A stretch of 64,000 nt of DNA from Polaromonas sp. JS666 (lineage in GTDB: Bacteria; Pseudomonadota; Gammaproteobacteria; Burkholderiales; Burkholderiaceae_C). The stretch is taken from NCBI RefSeq assembly GCF_000013865.1, contig NC_007948.1:3782001-3846000 (forward strand). Direction: 5' to 3'. Below are positions 29,394-39,259 of the stretch, in pieces (the first letter of the stretch is position 1; every line of letters starts with the position of its first letter). The notes under the pieces were generated by a model. That model worked only from the letters and a program-made list of their open reading frames with translations. It did no database searches and was not told the origin of the DNA. A program made the translations under genes and the position numbers.

Positions 29394-30479
29394 ATGAAAA
29401 TCGCAATTCTCCCGGGTGACGGCATCGGCACCGAAATCGTCGCGGAAGCGGTCAAGGTCCTGAACGTTCTGGACCTGAAGTTTGAAACCGAAACCGCGCT
29501 GGTCGGCGGCGCCGCCTACGAGGCCCACGGCCACCCCCTGCCCGAGGCGACGCTGAAGCTCGCCAAGGACGCCGACGCCGTGCTGTTTGGCGCGGTCGGT
29601 GACTGGAAATACGACAAGCTGGACCGTCCGCTGCGTCCCGAGCAAGCCATTTTGGGCCTGCGCAAAAACCTGGGCCTGTTTGCCAACTTCCGCCCGGCCA
29701 TTTGCTACCCCCAACTGGTGGAGGCTTCCAGCCTCAAGCGCGAGCTGGTGGCGGGCCTGGACATCCTCATCATCCGCGAACTGACCGGCGACATCTACTT
29801 CGGCCAGCCGCGCGGCCGCCGCGTGGCCACCGACGGGCACTTTCCCGGTGCAGAGGAAGCCTTTGACACCATGCGCTACTCGCGCCCCGAGATCGAGCGC
29901 ATCGCCCATGTGGCTTTCCAGGCGGCGCGCAAGCGCAAGGCTTCGGGGGGCGAGGGACGCGTCACCAGCGTCGACAAGGCCAATGTGCTGGAGACCTTCC
30001 AGTTCTGGAAAGACGTTGTGACGGAAATCGGGCTGCAGTATCCCGACGTGGCACTGGACCACATGTACGTGGACAACGCCGCCATGCAACTGGTCAGGGC
30101 ACCCAAGAAATTTGACGTGGTGGTCACGGGCAACATGTTCGGCGACATCCTGTCGGATGCCGCTGCCATGCTGACCGGCAGCATCGGCATGCTGCCTTCG
30201 GCCAGCCTGAACGACAAAAACCAGGGCCTGTACGAACCCAGCCACGGCAGTGCGCCCGACATCGCGGGCAAAGGCGTGGCCAACCCCCTGGCCACCATTT
30301 TGAGCGCCGCCATGATGCTGCGCTTCAGCCTGAACCAGCCAGAAACCGCCGCGCGCATTGAAAAAGCCGTGGATGCGGTGCTCAGCCAGGGGCTGCGCAC
30401 CCCTGACATCTACAGCGAAGGCACGACCAAGGTAGGCACCGTGCAGATGGGCGATGCTGTCGTGAAGGCGCTGAGATAG
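29394..30479 (+). CDS. leuB: 3-isopropylmalate dehydrogenase
   Basis: Oxidises and decarboxylates 3-isopropylmalate using NAD+, the third step of leucine synthesis. The 361-residue protein begins [16 protein letters not shown], the family N-terminus, which fixes the start at 29394 rather than at an upstream frame that overlaps leuD. Substrate and metal residues are visible in [31 protein letters not shown], and [14 protein letters not shown]. It is the last leu gene; the tandem repeat array begins 1 bp after its stop. Confidence 0.96.
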   Translation: MKIAILPGDGIGTEIVAEAVKVLNVLDLKFETETALVGGAAYEAHGHPLPEATLKLAKDADAVLFGAVGDWKYDKLDRPLRPEQAILGLRKNLGLFANFRPAICYPQLVEASSLKRELVAGLDILIIRELTGDIYFGQPRGRRVATDGHFPGAEEAFDTMRYSRPEIERIAHVAFQAARKRKASGGEGRVTSVDKANVLETFQFWKDVVTEIGLQYPDVALDHMYVDNAAMQLVRAPKKFDVVVTGNMFGDILSDAAAMLTGSIGMLPSASLNDKNQGLYEPSHGSAPDIAGKGVANPLATILSAAMMLRFSLNQPETAARIEKAVDAVLSQGLRTPDIYSEGTTKVGTVQMGDAVVKALR

Positions 30480-30480
30480 T

Positions 30481-30862
30481 TGGCCCCCACGGTCGCTCAC
30501 TGCGTGTAGCTCCCTGCCCCCCGAGGGGGCCGCTGCGCCTGCGGTCTGGCAAAGCCAGTCCCGCGGCCCCGGCTGATGAAGATAGGGGCCCCGCGGTCGC
30601 TCACTGCATGTAGCTCTCTGTCTCACCGAGGGGGCCGCTGCGCCTGCGGTCTGGCAAAGCCAGTCCCGCGGCCCCGGCTGGTGAAGATAGGGGCCCCGCG
30701 GTCGCTCACTGCATGTAGCTCTCTGCCTCACCGAGGGGGCCGCTGCGCCTGCGGTCTGGCAAAGCCAGTCCCGCGGCCCCGGCTGATGAAGATAGGGGCC
30801 CCACGTTCGCCCACTGCGTGTGGCCCTCTGCCCCACCGAGGGGGCGTTGCGCCTGCGCCCCT
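30481..30862 (+). repeat. 105-bp tandem repeat array, about 3.6 copies
   Basis: Units start at 30481, 30586, 30691 and 30796; the last is partial and diverges after about 66 bp. Each unit begins like GGGCCCCGCGGTCGCTCACT, contains an ACCGAGGGGGCCGCTGCGCC-type palindrome core, and has the small hairpin CTGGCAAAGCCAG. Units 2 and 3 are almost identical. The unit is a diverged relative of the dispersed GC-rich palindromic family of this window, here amplified in tandem. As 105 is divisible by three, long meaningless frames stay open across it. Confidence 0.93.
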
Positions 30863-31195
30863 GGTTTGCATTTTTTGCTCACTGCAACGGCCCGGCGGAA
30901 AAACATCACTGACGTTTTTTCGCCGCAAAGGGCTTCAAACCACCGCTTTGCCAGGGGGTTTGAGCCCGCTGCCAGCCGCGCCAGGCCCAAGCTTGGCTAC
31001 AATCGGCACCATGTGTAAAAACCCCGCACCCATCCGCTGCACCGCCGCTTCGCGCGCGGGAAGCAGAGCGCCGGTTTTTGCCCAGATCACCAAAACGACC
31101 ACCATTAAAGGCTGACAAGCCCGGTTCGTCGTGCCCGCCGGCTCGATGAGCCGGGTCAAAAAGCCGTTTTTTCGTACTTTTTGAAGGGCAATTCC
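30863..31195 (+). promoter_or_regulatory. Leader and promoter region of asd
   Basis: This 333-bp stretch separates the tandem array from asd. TACAAT at 30998-31003 is a good -10 match, but no clear -35 pairs with it. A 34-codon frame (31011-31115, starting MCKNPAPIRC) follows. A perfect 7-bp hairpin CCGGCTC-GAT-GAGCCGG lies at 31138-31154, and CCCGG at 31120-31124 could pair instead with CCGGG at 31151-31155. Such alternatives can occur in regulated leaders, but this one is unproven. AAGGG precedes the asd ATG. Confidence 0.35.
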
Positions 31196-32335
31196 ATGAA
31201 ACTCAAAGGCAATCTCACAGGACTCGTCGGCTGGCGCGGCATGGTCGGCTCGGTGCTGATCGACCGGATGCAGGCCGAAGGCGACTTCGACCTGATCGAG
31301 CCGGTTTTCTTTTCCACCTCCAATGCCGGCGGCAAGGCCCCCGCCCAGGCAAAGAACGAAACCACGCTCAAGAATGCCTTTGACATCGAGGCGCTCAAGA
31401 AATGCGACGTCATCATCACCGCGCAAGGCGGCGACTACACCTCCGAGGTGTTCCCCAAGCTCCGCGCTGCGGGCTGGACGGGCCACTGGATTGACGCGGC
31501 CTCCACGCTGCGCATGAACGATGACGCCGTGATCATCCTGGATCCGGTCAACCTGCCCGTCATCCAGAACGCGCTAGCCAAGGGCGGCAACAACTGGATC
31601 GGCGGCAACTGCACGGTCAGCTGCATGCTGATGGGCGTGGGTGCACTGTACAAGGCCGGGCTCGTCGAATGGATGACCAGCATGACCTACCAGGCCGCTT
31701 CCGGCGGCGGCGCGCAGCACATGCGCGAGCTGCTGACCCAGTTCGGCACGCTCAACAGCGACGTCAAGGCTCTGCTGGACGACCCGAAATCCGCCATCCT
31801 GGAAATCGACCGCCGCGTGCTGGCCAAGCAGCAGTCGCTGAGTGCCGGCGAAACCGCCAACTTCGGCGTCCCGCTGGGCGGCTCGCTCATCCCCTGGATC
31901 GACAAGGACCTGGGCGACGGCATGAGCAAGGAAGAATGGAAGGGCGGCGCCGAGACCAACAAAATCCTGGGCCAGGGCGCCGCCTTTGGCACGGCCGAAA
32001 CGCCGGTCGACGGCTTCTGCGTGCGCATTGGCGCCATGCGCTGCCACAGCCAGGCCCTGACCTTCAAGCTGAAAAAGGACGTCCCGCTGGCCGACATCGA
32101 AGCCATGATCGCCGTCGACAATGACTGGGTCAAAGTCGTGCCCAACACGCGCGAGGCGTCGATCAAGGACCTGACGCCGGTAGCCGTGACCGGCACCATG
32201 CAGATCCCCGTCGGGCGTCTGCGCAAGCTGGCCATGGGCCCGGACTACCTGGGCGCCTTCACCGTCGGCGACCAGCTGCTCTGGGGGGCTGCCGAGCCGT
32301 TGCGCCGCATGCTGCGCATCCTGCTGCAGGCTTGA
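31196..32335 (+). CDS. asd: Aspartate-semialdehyde dehydrogenase
   Basis: Makes aspartate semialdehyde from aspartyl phosphate with NADPH; the product feeds lysine, threonine, methionine and diaminopimelate synthesis. The 379-residue protein is of the Gram-negative type. It has [13 protein letters not shown] near the N-terminus, the catalytic Cys139 in [13 protein letters not shown], and HMRELLTQ later. The ATG at 31196 follows an AAGGG ribosome-binding site; an upstream frame at 31181 would add five residues. It stands between leuCDB and fimV, a common order in Burkholderiales. Confidence 0.96.
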   Translation: MKLKGNLTGLVGWRGMVGSVLIDRMQAEGDFDLIEPVFFSTSNAGGKAPAQAKNETTLKNAFDIEALKKCDVIITAQGGDYTSEVFPKLRAAGWTGHWIDAASTLRMNDDAVIILDPVNLPVIQNALAKGGNNWIGGNCTVSCMLMGVGALYKAGLVEWMTSMTYQAASGGGAQHMRELLTQFGTLNSDVKALLDDPKSAILEIDRRVLAKQQSLSAGETANFGVPLGGSLIPWIDKDLGDGMSKEEWKGGAETNKILGQGAAFGTAETPVDGFCVRIGAMRCHSQALTFKLKKDVPLADIEAMIAVDNDWVKVVPNTREASIKDLTPVAVTGTMQIPVGRLRKLAMGPDYLGAFTVGDQLLWGAAEPLRRMLRILLQA

Positions 32336-32343
32336 ACGCAGGC

Positions 32344-32375
32344 ACGGACGGGCGGCCTGGAGGCACCCCGTCCGT
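32344..32375 (+). terminator. Stem-loop after asd (possible terminator)
   Basis: A perfect 9-bp stem ACGGACGGG (32344-32352) and CCCGTCCGT (32367-32375) lies just 8 bp after the asd stop. It lacks a following T-run, so it could be a weak or Rho-assisted terminator or a message-stabilising hairpin. Confidence 0.45.
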
Positions 32376-32588
32376 CCGTAACCACTTGTCACAGGTCGTT
32401 GTCGTCAGACAACATCTGAAACTTGTAAGTTGATGCTAACTCGCCGTGTCAAAACTTAAGTGGTGTCTTAGCTTGTCAGCCTAATGCCTTGATGTTATGG
32501 TTGTTTTTCGAAAATTCGCATTGAGGTTTTTGTGCGCCTAAGCAGAATAAAGTTACATGCAAACCCAGCAATCGAGGATCAAAAACCC

Positions 32589-35258
32589 ATGAATCATCGT
32601 GGTCGTTGGCGTATTGGTGCTCTGGCGAGCGCTATTGCATTGCTGGGTAGCCTGGCAAGTCTGGAAGCACATGCCCTGGCGTTGGGCCGAATAACGGTTC
32701 AATCGGCGCTGGGGGAACCCCTTCGCGCAGAAATCGACATTGCAGACATCACTGCAGACGAGGCCTCCAGCCTAAAGGCCGGCGTCGCATCTGCCGACAC
32801 CTTCAAGGCAGCGGGGCTTGAGTACACCGCCGCGCTGTCGGGCCTGCAGATTAACCTGCAACGCCGCACCGATGGCCGGGCTTATTTGCGCCTGACCAGC
32901 AGCCGACCCGTGAACGAGCCCTTTGTCGACCTGATTCTGGAAGCCAGCTGGGCATCCGGGCGGATCACCCGCGACTACACCATGCTGTTTGACCCGCCCA
33001 ACCTGCGGTCCGCAGGCCCGGCTGTAGCGCCAACCGCGCCCCAATTGTCACGGCCAGTCCCGCCCACCGCCGCAGCGCCAGCCAGGACGGCGACGCCTGC
33101 ACCTTCCACACCGCCAGCCCCACCCGTGGCCAAAGCCGCGCCGGCTGACAAGGCCCCCGCGAGCGACAAACAGCTCACGGTCAAGACCGGAGACACCGCA
33201 GGGCGAATCGCAGCGGAGAACAAGCCGGCCAGCGTGTCGCTGGACCAGATGCTGGTGGCCTTGCTCAGGAGCAATCCAAACGCATTTATTGGCGGCAACG
33301 TCAACCGGCTCAAATCCGGCGCCGTGCTGGAAATGCCCAGCGACGAAGCTGCCAGCGCCATCCCTCCCCGCGAAGCCACGCAAACCATCGTGGCCCAAAG
33401 CAGGGATTTCAATAACTTCCGGCGCAAGCTCGCCGAAAGCGTGCCAGCCGCTCAGGTGGCCAGCGCGGACCGGCAGGCTGGCGGAAAAGTGCAGGCCAAG
33501 GTCGAGGATCGCACCCCGGCAAACACCACCCCCGACAAGTTGACGCTGTCCAAAGGTGCGGTTCAGGGCAAAGCAGCAACCGAAGACAAGATTGCCAAAG
33601 ACAGGCAAGCCCAGGATGCCTCTGCCCGCGTGGCGGAGCTGTCAAAAAACATCAGCGATCTCAACAAGCTGGGTGTTGCCCCCGCTCCGGTGGCAACCGC
33701 CAGCGCCGCCAAGGCGCCCGGCGTCGCCTTACCCGCACCGTCGGGCCTTGCGGCACCGGCACCTGCACCTGTGCCCCCTGCGGCTGCAGCGGCCAATTCA
33801 GCCCAGCCTGGCACCGCCGGCAGCCCCGTATCAACACCAGCGGCTCCAGCCTCTGCAGCCATCGCGGTCCCGGCCATCCCCGCTGCCAGTGCAGCCGCGG
33901 CGGCGCCTATCGCCCCGGCCTCTGCAGCCGATGCATCGCCCCCGGTCGCCGCAGCTGTCCCCCCCAAGAAACCCGTGGTGGTCGCTCCTCCACCCCCGGA
34001 ACCCAGTCTGATGGACGGTTTGCTGGAGAACCCGCTGACCCTGCCGCTGGCCGGTGGCTTGCTGGCCCTGCTGGCCGGTTTCGGTTTTTACCGCTACCGC
34101 CAGCGCAGCAACCCGGCGCAGGTGGACAGTTCCTTCCTCGAGAGCCGCCTGCAGCCCGACTCCTTTTTCGGCGCCAGCGGTGGCCAGCGCATCGATACCA
34201 ACGAGGGAAACGCCACAGGCTCGTCCCTCGTTTACTCGCCCAGCCAGCTCGATGCCGCCGGCGATGTGGACCCGGTGGCCGAGGCCGATGTCTACCTGGC
34301 CTATGGGCGCGACTTGCAGGCTGAGGAAATCCTCAAGGAAGCCATGCGCACCAGCCCGACCCGCGTGGCCATCCATGCCAAACTGATGGAAATTTATGCC
34401 AAGCGTCGCGACACCAAGGCCTTCGAGGCGGTGGCGGTCGAGGCCTTTAACCTGACGCAGGGCAGTGGCCCGGACTGGGCGTATATCAGCGAAATGGGCC
34501 GTGAACTCGACCCGGCCAACCCGATGTACCAGCCCGGTGGACAACCCGTGGCCGCGGGCAAGGGCGGCGGCGCAGCCGCTTTCAGTGCGGCCTCCGCCAC
34601 AGTCGCCAGAAATGCCCCGCCAGCGCATGCCGCCCCCGTGGCGCCAGTGGTGGATGTCGACCTCGATCTGGATTTCTCGCTGGGCGATGCGGAAGACGCG
34701 GCGACCATCCCCGTCGCCCCGCCCACCCCGCCCGTGCGATCAGCGCCCCCTCGGCCGCCTGAGCCGCCTGTCGCCGCGAAACCCGCACCGGCACCGGCCC
34801 TGGCTGACCTGGACATGGATTTCGGCAGCGCGACCGTCTCGCTGCCCGAGATAGCGACCCCTGCACCGGCATCAAAGCCTGCTGCAGCACCGGCCATCGA
34901 AATGGATTTCCCCTCCGCAGGGCTGAACTTCACACCCGAGCCCACTGCCTCATCGAAGCCGGTCCTGGCCACCAGGGCCGCCACCGCACCTGCGCCGGCG
35001 TCCTCCGACAGTGGCATGCTGGAGTTTGACCTCGGCTCACTGTCGCTGGACCTGGACGACGGCCCTGCAACTGAAAGCCCGGTGCATGCCCAAGCAGCCA
35101 CGTCCAGCGACCCGCTGGAAACCAAATTCCAGCTGGCTGAAGAATTCCGTTCCCTGGGCGACCCGGACGGCGCAAGGTCTCTGGCCGAAGAAGTGCTGGC
35201 AGAAGCCAAAGGGCCGCTGAAGGTCAAAGCGCAGGCGTTCCTCAACGCCCTCGCGTGA
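32589..35258 (+). CDS. fimV: FimV/HubP-like inner-membrane protein
   Basis: An 889-residue FimV family protein, which in other bacteria acts at cell poles in type IV pilus function and polar organisation. A signal peptide (about 1-30) is followed by the FimV N-terminal domain with ALGRITVQSALGEPLRAEID, a LysM peptidoglycan-binding region (about 195-250), a long Ala/Pro-rich stretch, a transmembrane helix with LPLAGGLLALLAGFGFYRY (about 482-500), and a cytoplasmic part. The cytoplasmic part has TPR-like repeats near YLAYGRDLQAEEILKEAM and the typical C-terminal domain ETKFQLAEEFRSLGDPDGAR. The ATG at 32589 begins the signal peptide; a GTG at 32532 is less likely. Confidence 0.9.
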   Translation: MNHRGRWRIGALASAIALLGSLASLEAHALALGRITVQSALGEPLRAEIDIADITADEASSLKAGVASADTFKAAGLEYTAALSGLQINLQRRTDGRAYLRLTSSRPVNEPFVDLILEASWASGRITRDYTMLFDPPNLRSAGPAVAPTAPQLSRPVPPTAAAPARTATPAPSTPPAPPVAKAAPADKAPASDKQLTVKTGDTAGRIAAENKPASVSLDQMLVALLRSNPNAFIGGNVNRLKSGAVLEMPSDEAASAIPPREATQTIVAQSRDFNNFRRKLAESVPAAQVASADRQAGGKVQAKVEDRTPANTTPDKLTLSKGAVQGKAATEDKIAKDRQAQDASARVAELSKNISDLNKLGVAPAPVATASAAKAPGVALPAPSGLAAPAPAPVPPAAAAANSAQPGTAGSPVSTPAAPASAAIAVPAIPAASAAAAAPIAPASAADASPPVAAAVPPKKPVVVAPPPPEPSLMDGLLENPLTLPLAGGLLALLAGFGFYRYRQRSNPAQVDSSFLESRLQPDSFFGASGGQRIDTNEGNATGSSLVYSPSQLDAAGDVDPVAEADVYLAYGRDLQAEEILKEAMRTSPTRVAIHAKLMEIYAKRRDTKAFEAVAVEAFNLTQGSGPDWAYISEMGRELDPANPMYQPGGQPVAAGKGGGAAAFSAASATVARNAPPAHAAPVAPVVDVDLDLDFSLGDAEDAATIPVAPPTPPVRSAPPRPPEPPVAAKPAPAPALADLDMDFGSATVSLPEIATPAPASKPAAAPAIEMDFPSAGLNFTPEPTASSKPVLATRAATAPAPASSDSGMLEFDLGSLSLDLDDGPATESPVHAQAATSSDPLETKFQLAEEFRSLGDPDGARSLAEEVLAEAKGPLKVKAQAFLNALA

Positions 35259-35321
35259 TTCCGGGGTGGTATTGCAAGCCGGCCTGAACGCCGCGCGTTC
35301 ACTGGCCGTGAAGGTTTCCCC

Positions 35322-36116
35322 GTGAGGATTGCGCTCGGTATCAGCTACAGCGGCAGCGCTTATGAAGGCTGGCAAAGCCAGCTTTCAGGCAATACGGTAC
35401 AGGACAAACTGGAATCGGCATTGGCCAGGTTTGCCGCTCAGCCCGTGCGCACCCTGTGCGCCGGCCGCACCGATGCCGGCGTTCACGGGCTGATGCAGGT
35501 CGTGCACTTTGACACCGTCCTGCACCGTGACATGGGGTCATGGGTACGCGGCACCAACGCCTTTTTGCCTTCCGACATCGCGGTGCAGTGGGCGCGCGAA
35601 GTTCCCGATACGTTTCATTGCCGGGGCAGTGCCATTGCACGCCGCTACGCCTACGTGGTGCTGGAATCACCCGTGCGACCCAGCGTGGAGGCCGGACGTG
35701 TCGGCTGGGTCTACCGGCCGCTGGACGGTGCAGCGATGCGGCAGGCCATCACGCACCTGGTTGGCGAACATGACTTCAGCTCCTTTCGGGCGGCGCAATG
35801 CCAGGCCAAATCGCCCGTCAAAACCATCAACCGGATCGAAATTTCGGAGCGTGCCGGTACCGGTTCAAAGTACTGGCACTTCGAGTTCGAAGCCAACGCC
35901 TTTTTGCACCACATGATCCGCAACATCATGGGCTGCCTGGTCGCCATAGGTCAAGGCAGCCATGAGCCTGGCTGGCTGCTGGACGTGATGGCCGCACGCA
36001 GCCGGGATGCCGCCGCCCCCACCTTTTCACCCAACGGCCTCTATTTCCTGGGGCCAGTCTATGAAGACCACTATGGCCTGCCAAATCGCACGGCGGCTTA
36101 TGATTGGTTGCCATGA
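35322..36116 (+). CDS. truA: tRNA pseudouridine synthase A
   Basis: Converts uridines 38-40 of tRNA anticodon stems to pseudouridine. The 264-residue protein carries the catalytic Asp51 in CAGRTDAGVHGLMQV and the RxYxYxx segment as RRYAYVV. FEANAFLHHMIRNIMGCLV is the conserved C-terminal region. The start is a GTG at 35322, giving MRIALGISYSGSAY, the family start, with AAGG upstream. It follows fimV and precedes trpF, which is usual in this group. Confidence 0.95.
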   Translation: MRIALGISYSGSAYEGWQSQLSGNTVQDKLESALARFAAQPVRTLCAGRTDAGVHGLMQVVHFDTVLHRDMGSWVRGTNAFLPSDIAVQWAREVPDTFHCRGSAIARRYAYVVLESPVRPSVEAGRVGWVYRPLDGAAMRQAITHLVGEHDFSSFRAAQCQAKSPVKTINRIEISERAGTGSKYWHFEFEANAFLHHMIRNIMGCLVAIGQGSHEPGWLLDVMAARSRDAAAPTFSPNGLYFLGPVYEDHYGLPNRTAAYDWLP

Positions 36117-36130
36117 CGCTCCCCCCCGTT

Positions 36131-36209
36131 GCTCCCCCACTCCGTGTGGGTCGCCTCCCCCCTCAAGGGGGTAACACCAGCGGCCCGGCAAAGCCGGTTC
36201 CGCGGTGTT
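36131..36209 (+). repeat. GC-rich palindromic repeat between truA and trpF
   Basis: A diverged member of the dispersed family. It has GCTCCCCCACTCCGTGTGGG, a CCCCCCTCAAGGGGG palindrome, and GGCCCGGCAAAGCCGGTTCCG, the last closely matching part of the recO/era copy and of the 105-bp array. It fills most of the 157-bp gap between truA and trpF without entering either gene. Confidence 0.75.
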
Positions 36210-36273
36210 CCTGGACTGTGCAGCGCCACTGTCATAAGCAGCGGGTGTCGCTTCGCGCCATGGAGGCCTCGGC

Positions 36274-37017
36274 ATGAAAACGCAAAATACCCCGCCTCCC
36301 ACCCGTACCCGCATCAAGATCTGCGGCCTGACGCGGGAAGAAGATGTGGATGCGGCTGTGGCCGCCGGCGCGGATGCGGTCGGTTTTGTCATGTACGAGC
36401 CCAGCCCGCGTTATGTGACGGCAGAGCGGGCCGCAGAACTGGCCAGGCGCTTGCCGCCCTTTGTCACGCCGGTGCTGCTCTTCGTCAACGCTCCCCTTGC
36501 AAAAATCAGGGCTGCCTGCGCCCATATTCCCTCGGCTTTGCTGCAATTTCATGGTGATGAAACGCCTGAAATCTGCCTGCAGGCGGGCCGGCCTTTCATG
36601 CGCGCGGCCCGTATCCCCCTGGGTGGACATACCGCCGCAGACCCCGGCGGAAGCGAGGGGCGCTTCGATCTCGTAAAATACGCGGAAGACTTTAAAGCAG
36701 CCCAGGCCATCTTGCTCGACGCTCATGTCGAAGGCTATGGCGGCGGCGGGAAAACATTCAATTGGTCACTTCTTCCTCCAAGCGTCAGCGCTCACCTCGT
36801 TTTGTCTGGTGGATTGACGCCTGCAAATGTGACCGATGGCATTTTGCAAGTCAGGCCGCGCTGTAAAACGCTGGCCGTTGATGTGAGCTCAGGCGTCGAG
36901 GTTTCGAAAGGAATCAAGAGCGCCGACAAAATCAACCAATTTGTCGCAGCCGTACGCGCTGCCGACGAGCAACTTGCGAAGACCCAAACCCATCATGTTC
37001 GACTACCACCAACCTGA
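36274..37017 (+). CDS. trpF: Phosphoribosylanthranilate isomerase
   Basis: Third step of tryptophan synthesis from chorismate-derived anthranilate, an Amadori rearrangement in a TIM barrel. The 247-residue protein is longer than the usual 200-220. It has the catalytic Cys in [12 protein letters not shown] (about 11-22), ALLQFHGDE, and the C-terminal [10 protein letters not shown] plus AVDVSSGVE phosphate loops, with its catalytic Asp in [10 protein letters not shown] strong GGAGG lies upstream of the ATG. Its last 23 bp overlap the start of trpB, so the two are translationally coupled. Confidence 0.94.
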   Translation: MKTQNTPPPTRTRIKICGLTREEDVDAAVAAGADAVGFVMYEPSPRYVTAERAAELARRLPPFVTPVLLFVNAPLAKIRAACAHIPSALLQFHGDETPEICLQAGRPFMRAARIPLGGHTAADPGGSEGRFDLVKYAEDFKAAQAILLDAHVEGYGGGGKTFNWSLLPPSVSAHLVLSGGLTPANVTDGILQVRPRCKTLAVDVSSGVEVSKGIKSADKINQFVAAVRAADEQLAKTQTHHVRLPPT

Positions 37018-38338
37018 CCCGACCGGCCATTTCGGCATTTACGGCGGCAGTTTCGTTTCCGAGACACTGACCCACGCGATCAATGAGCTGAAAGACGCCT
37101 ACGCGAAGTACCAGAACGACCCGGAATTCCTGGCCGAATTCCATTCAGAGCTGGCCCACTTCGTGGGCCGTCCCTCTCCCATTTACCATGCGGCCCGCAT
37201 GAGCCGCGAACAGGGCGGTGCGCAGATCTACCTGAAGCGCGAAGACCTGAACCATACCGGCGCGCACAAGATCAACAACACCATCGGCCAGGCCATGCTG
37301 GCCCGCCGCATGGGCAAGACGCGCATCATTGCTGAAACCGGCGCCGGCCAGCACGGCGTGGCAACCGCCACCATCTGCGCGCGTTATGGCCTGGAATGCG
37401 TGGTCTACATGGGCAGCGAAGACGTCAAGCGCCAGAGCCCCAATGTCTACCGCATGAAGCTGCTGGGCGCCACGGTGGTTCCGGTTGAAAGCGGCAGCAA
37501 GACGCTGAAAGATGCACTCAACGAGGCCATGCGCGACTGGGTCGCCAATGTGGACAACACCTTCTACATCATCGGCACCGTGGCGGGGCCGCACCCCTAC
37601 CCCATGATGGTCCGCGACTTCCAGAGCGTGATCGGTACCGAATGCCTGGCGCAAATGCCGGAATTCATCGGTAACCGCCAGCCCGATGCGGTGATTGCCT
37701 GCGTCGGTGGGGGCAGCAATGCCATGGGCATTTTCTACCCCTATATTGCGCATGAAGAAACCCGCCTGATCGGCGTGGAAGCGGCCGGCGAGGGCCTGGA
37801 GAGCGGCAAGCACTCCGCATCGCTGCAGCGCGGCCTGCCCGGCGTGCTGCACGGCAACCGTACCTATGTCCTGCAAAACGACGATGGCCAGGTGACCGAG
37901 ACGCACAGCATCAGCGCCGGACTCGACTACCCCGGCGTGGGGCCCGAGCATGCCTTCCTGAAGGACATTGGCCGCGCCGAATATGTGGGCATCACGGACA
38001 CCGAAGCGCTGGAAGCCTTCCATTACCTGTGCCGTACCGAGGGCATCATTGCCGCGCTGGAGTCCAGCCACGCCGTGGCCTACGCGATGAAACTTGCCAA
38101 AACCATGCGCAGCGACCAGAGCATCCTGGTCAACCTGTCGGGCCGGGGCGACAAGGACATCGGCACGGTGGCCGACCTCTCGGGCGCAGACTTTTATGAC
38201 CGGCCGTCGATGCGCGGCCTGGCCGTCAAGGGCGGCGAACAACCAAAGGAATTTTCCGACGGGCCGCCCCTAGGAAAATTAGCCCCCTCGGGGGGCAGCG
38301 CAGTACGCGAAGCGACAAGCGTGGGGGCCAGGAAATGA
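36995..38338 (+). CDS. trpB: Tryptophan synthase beta chain with repeat-encoded C-terminal tail
   Basis: PLP enzyme that joins indole and serine to give tryptophan, in complex with TrpA. The 447-residue protein has the PLP Lys92 in [15 protein letters not shown] and the phosphate loop [10 protein letters not shown]. The start at 36995 gives [20 protein letters not shown], the family N-terminus. Typical TrpB is about 395-425 residues. Here, after the native-looking end near MRGLAVKGG, about 30 more residues follow. The last 23 (from GPPLGKL to SVGAR) are encoded by the palindromic repeat at 38261-38329. The stop TGA overlaps the trpA ATG, so coupling is kept despite the repeat. Confidence 0.96.
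   Translation: MFDYHQPDPTGHFGIYGGSFVSETLTHAINELKDAYAKYQNDPEFLAEFHSELAHFVGRPSPIYHAARMSREQGGAQIYLKREDLNHTGAHKINNTIGQAMLARRMGKTRIIAETGAGQHGVATATICARYGLECVVYMGSEDVKRQSPNVYRMKLLGATVVPVESGSKTLKDALNEAMRDWVANVDNTFYIIGTVAGPHPYPMMVRDFQSVIGTECLAQMPEFIGNRQPDAVIACVGGGSNAMGIFYPYIAHEETRLIGVEAAGEGLESGKHSASLQRGLPGVLHGNRTYVLQNDDGQVTETHSISAGLDYPGVGPEHAFLKDIGRAEYVGITDTEALEAFHYLCRTEGIIAALESSHAVAYAMKLAKTMRSDQSILVNLSGRGDKDIGTVADLSGADFYDRPSMRGLAVKGGEQPKEFSDGPPLGKLAPSGGSAVREATSVGARK
38261..38329 (-). repeat. GC-rich palindromic repeat at the trpB 3' end
   Basis: The core at 38283-38329 starts CCCCCTCGGGGGGCAGCGCA and ends CAAGCGTGGGGGCC. It is identical over 47 bp to the core at 53520-53566 and differs by one base from the mdh/CitE copy. 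It lies inside the trpB frame and ends 5 bp before the trpA start codon. Its GGGGGCCAGGA edge thus makes part of the trpA ribosome-binding region. Confidence 0.9.
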
Positions 38339-39153
38339 GCCGCATTGCTTCTACCTTTTCCGCGCTGAAAAGCCAGGGCCGCAAGGCCCTGATTCCCTAC
38401 GTCACCGCAGGCTTCCCCTTCGCCGATATCACGCCTGAGCTGATGCACAGCATGGTGGCCGGCGGCGCCGATGTGATTGAGCTGGGCGTGCCTTTCTCGG
38501 ACCCGAGCGCCGACGGCCCGGTGATCCAGAAAGCCGGAGAAAAAGCCCTGGCCCTCGGCATCGGCCTGGCCCAGGTGCTGGAGATGGTGCGTGTCTTCCG
38601 TCAAAAGGACGGCACCACGCCGGTGGTCCTGATGGGCTATGCCAACCCGGTGGAGCGCTACGACATCAAGCACGGCGGCAGCGCAACGGAAAGCGCCTTT
38701 ATCCGCGACGCCGCACAAGCGGGTGTGGATGGTGTGCTGATCGTCGACTACCCGCCCGAGGAGTGCGTGGAATTTGCCGCTCGCCTGCGCGCCCACAACA
38801 TGGACCTGATATTTTTGCTGGCGCCCACTTCTACCTCCGCGCGCATGGCGCAGGTTGCCGAAGTCGCCAGCGGTTATGTGTACTATGTTTCGCTCAAGGG
38901 CGTGACCGGGGCCGGTACGCTGGATGTCGATGCCGTGGAGGCCATGCTGCCGCGCATCCGCCAGCACGTGAAGGTGCCTGTCGGCGTGGGTTTTGGCATT
39001 CGCGACGCAGCGACCGCCAAAGCCATCGGCAAGGTGGCGGATGCGGTCGTGATCGGCAGCAAGATCATCCAGTTGATCGAAAACCAGCCGCGAGACAAGG
39101 TTGCGACCGTGGCCCGCGACTTTCTGAAAGAAATCCGTGCGGCTCTGGACTGA
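38335..39153 (+). CDS. trpA: Tryptophan synthase alpha chain
   Basis: Cleaves indole-3-glycerol phosphate to indole, which is channelled to TrpB. The 272-residue TIM-barrel protein has [10 protein letters not shown], the catalytic Glu in [19 protein letters not shown] with the catalytic Asp nearby, and [12 protein letters not shown] in the phosphate loop. Its ATG overlaps the trpB stop (ATGA), and AGGA in the preceding repeat edge serves as ribosome-binding site. accD follows after 106 bp. Confidence 0.96.
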   Translation: MSRIASTFSALKSQGRKALIPYVTAGFPFADITPELMHSMVAGGADVIELGVPFSDPSADGPVIQKAGEKALALGIGLAQVLEMVRVFRQKDGTTPVVLMGYANPVERYDIKHGGSATESAFIRDAAQAGVDGVLIVDYPPEECVEFAARLRAHNMDLIFLLAPTSTSARMAQVAEVASGYVYYVSLKGVTGAGTLDVDAVEAMLPRIRQHVKVPVGVGFGIRDAATAKAIGKVADAVVIGSKIIQLIENQPRDKVATVARDFLKEIRAALD

Positions 39154-39259
39154 TTTTCAGCCATCCAAAGCCGGCGCATAATTGCGCTTTTCGCGCGGCG
39201 ACAGCCGCTGCGACGGCGAACGCGCTTGACGCAGAAGCATCTCAACAAGGACTGACGAC

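Noticed and set aside
30576..31115. Long rightward reading frame through the tandem repeats
   Set aside because: The 105-bp period is a multiple of three, so the frame repeats itself (PRSLTACSSL-type units) with no family likeness; it is a by-product of the repeat.
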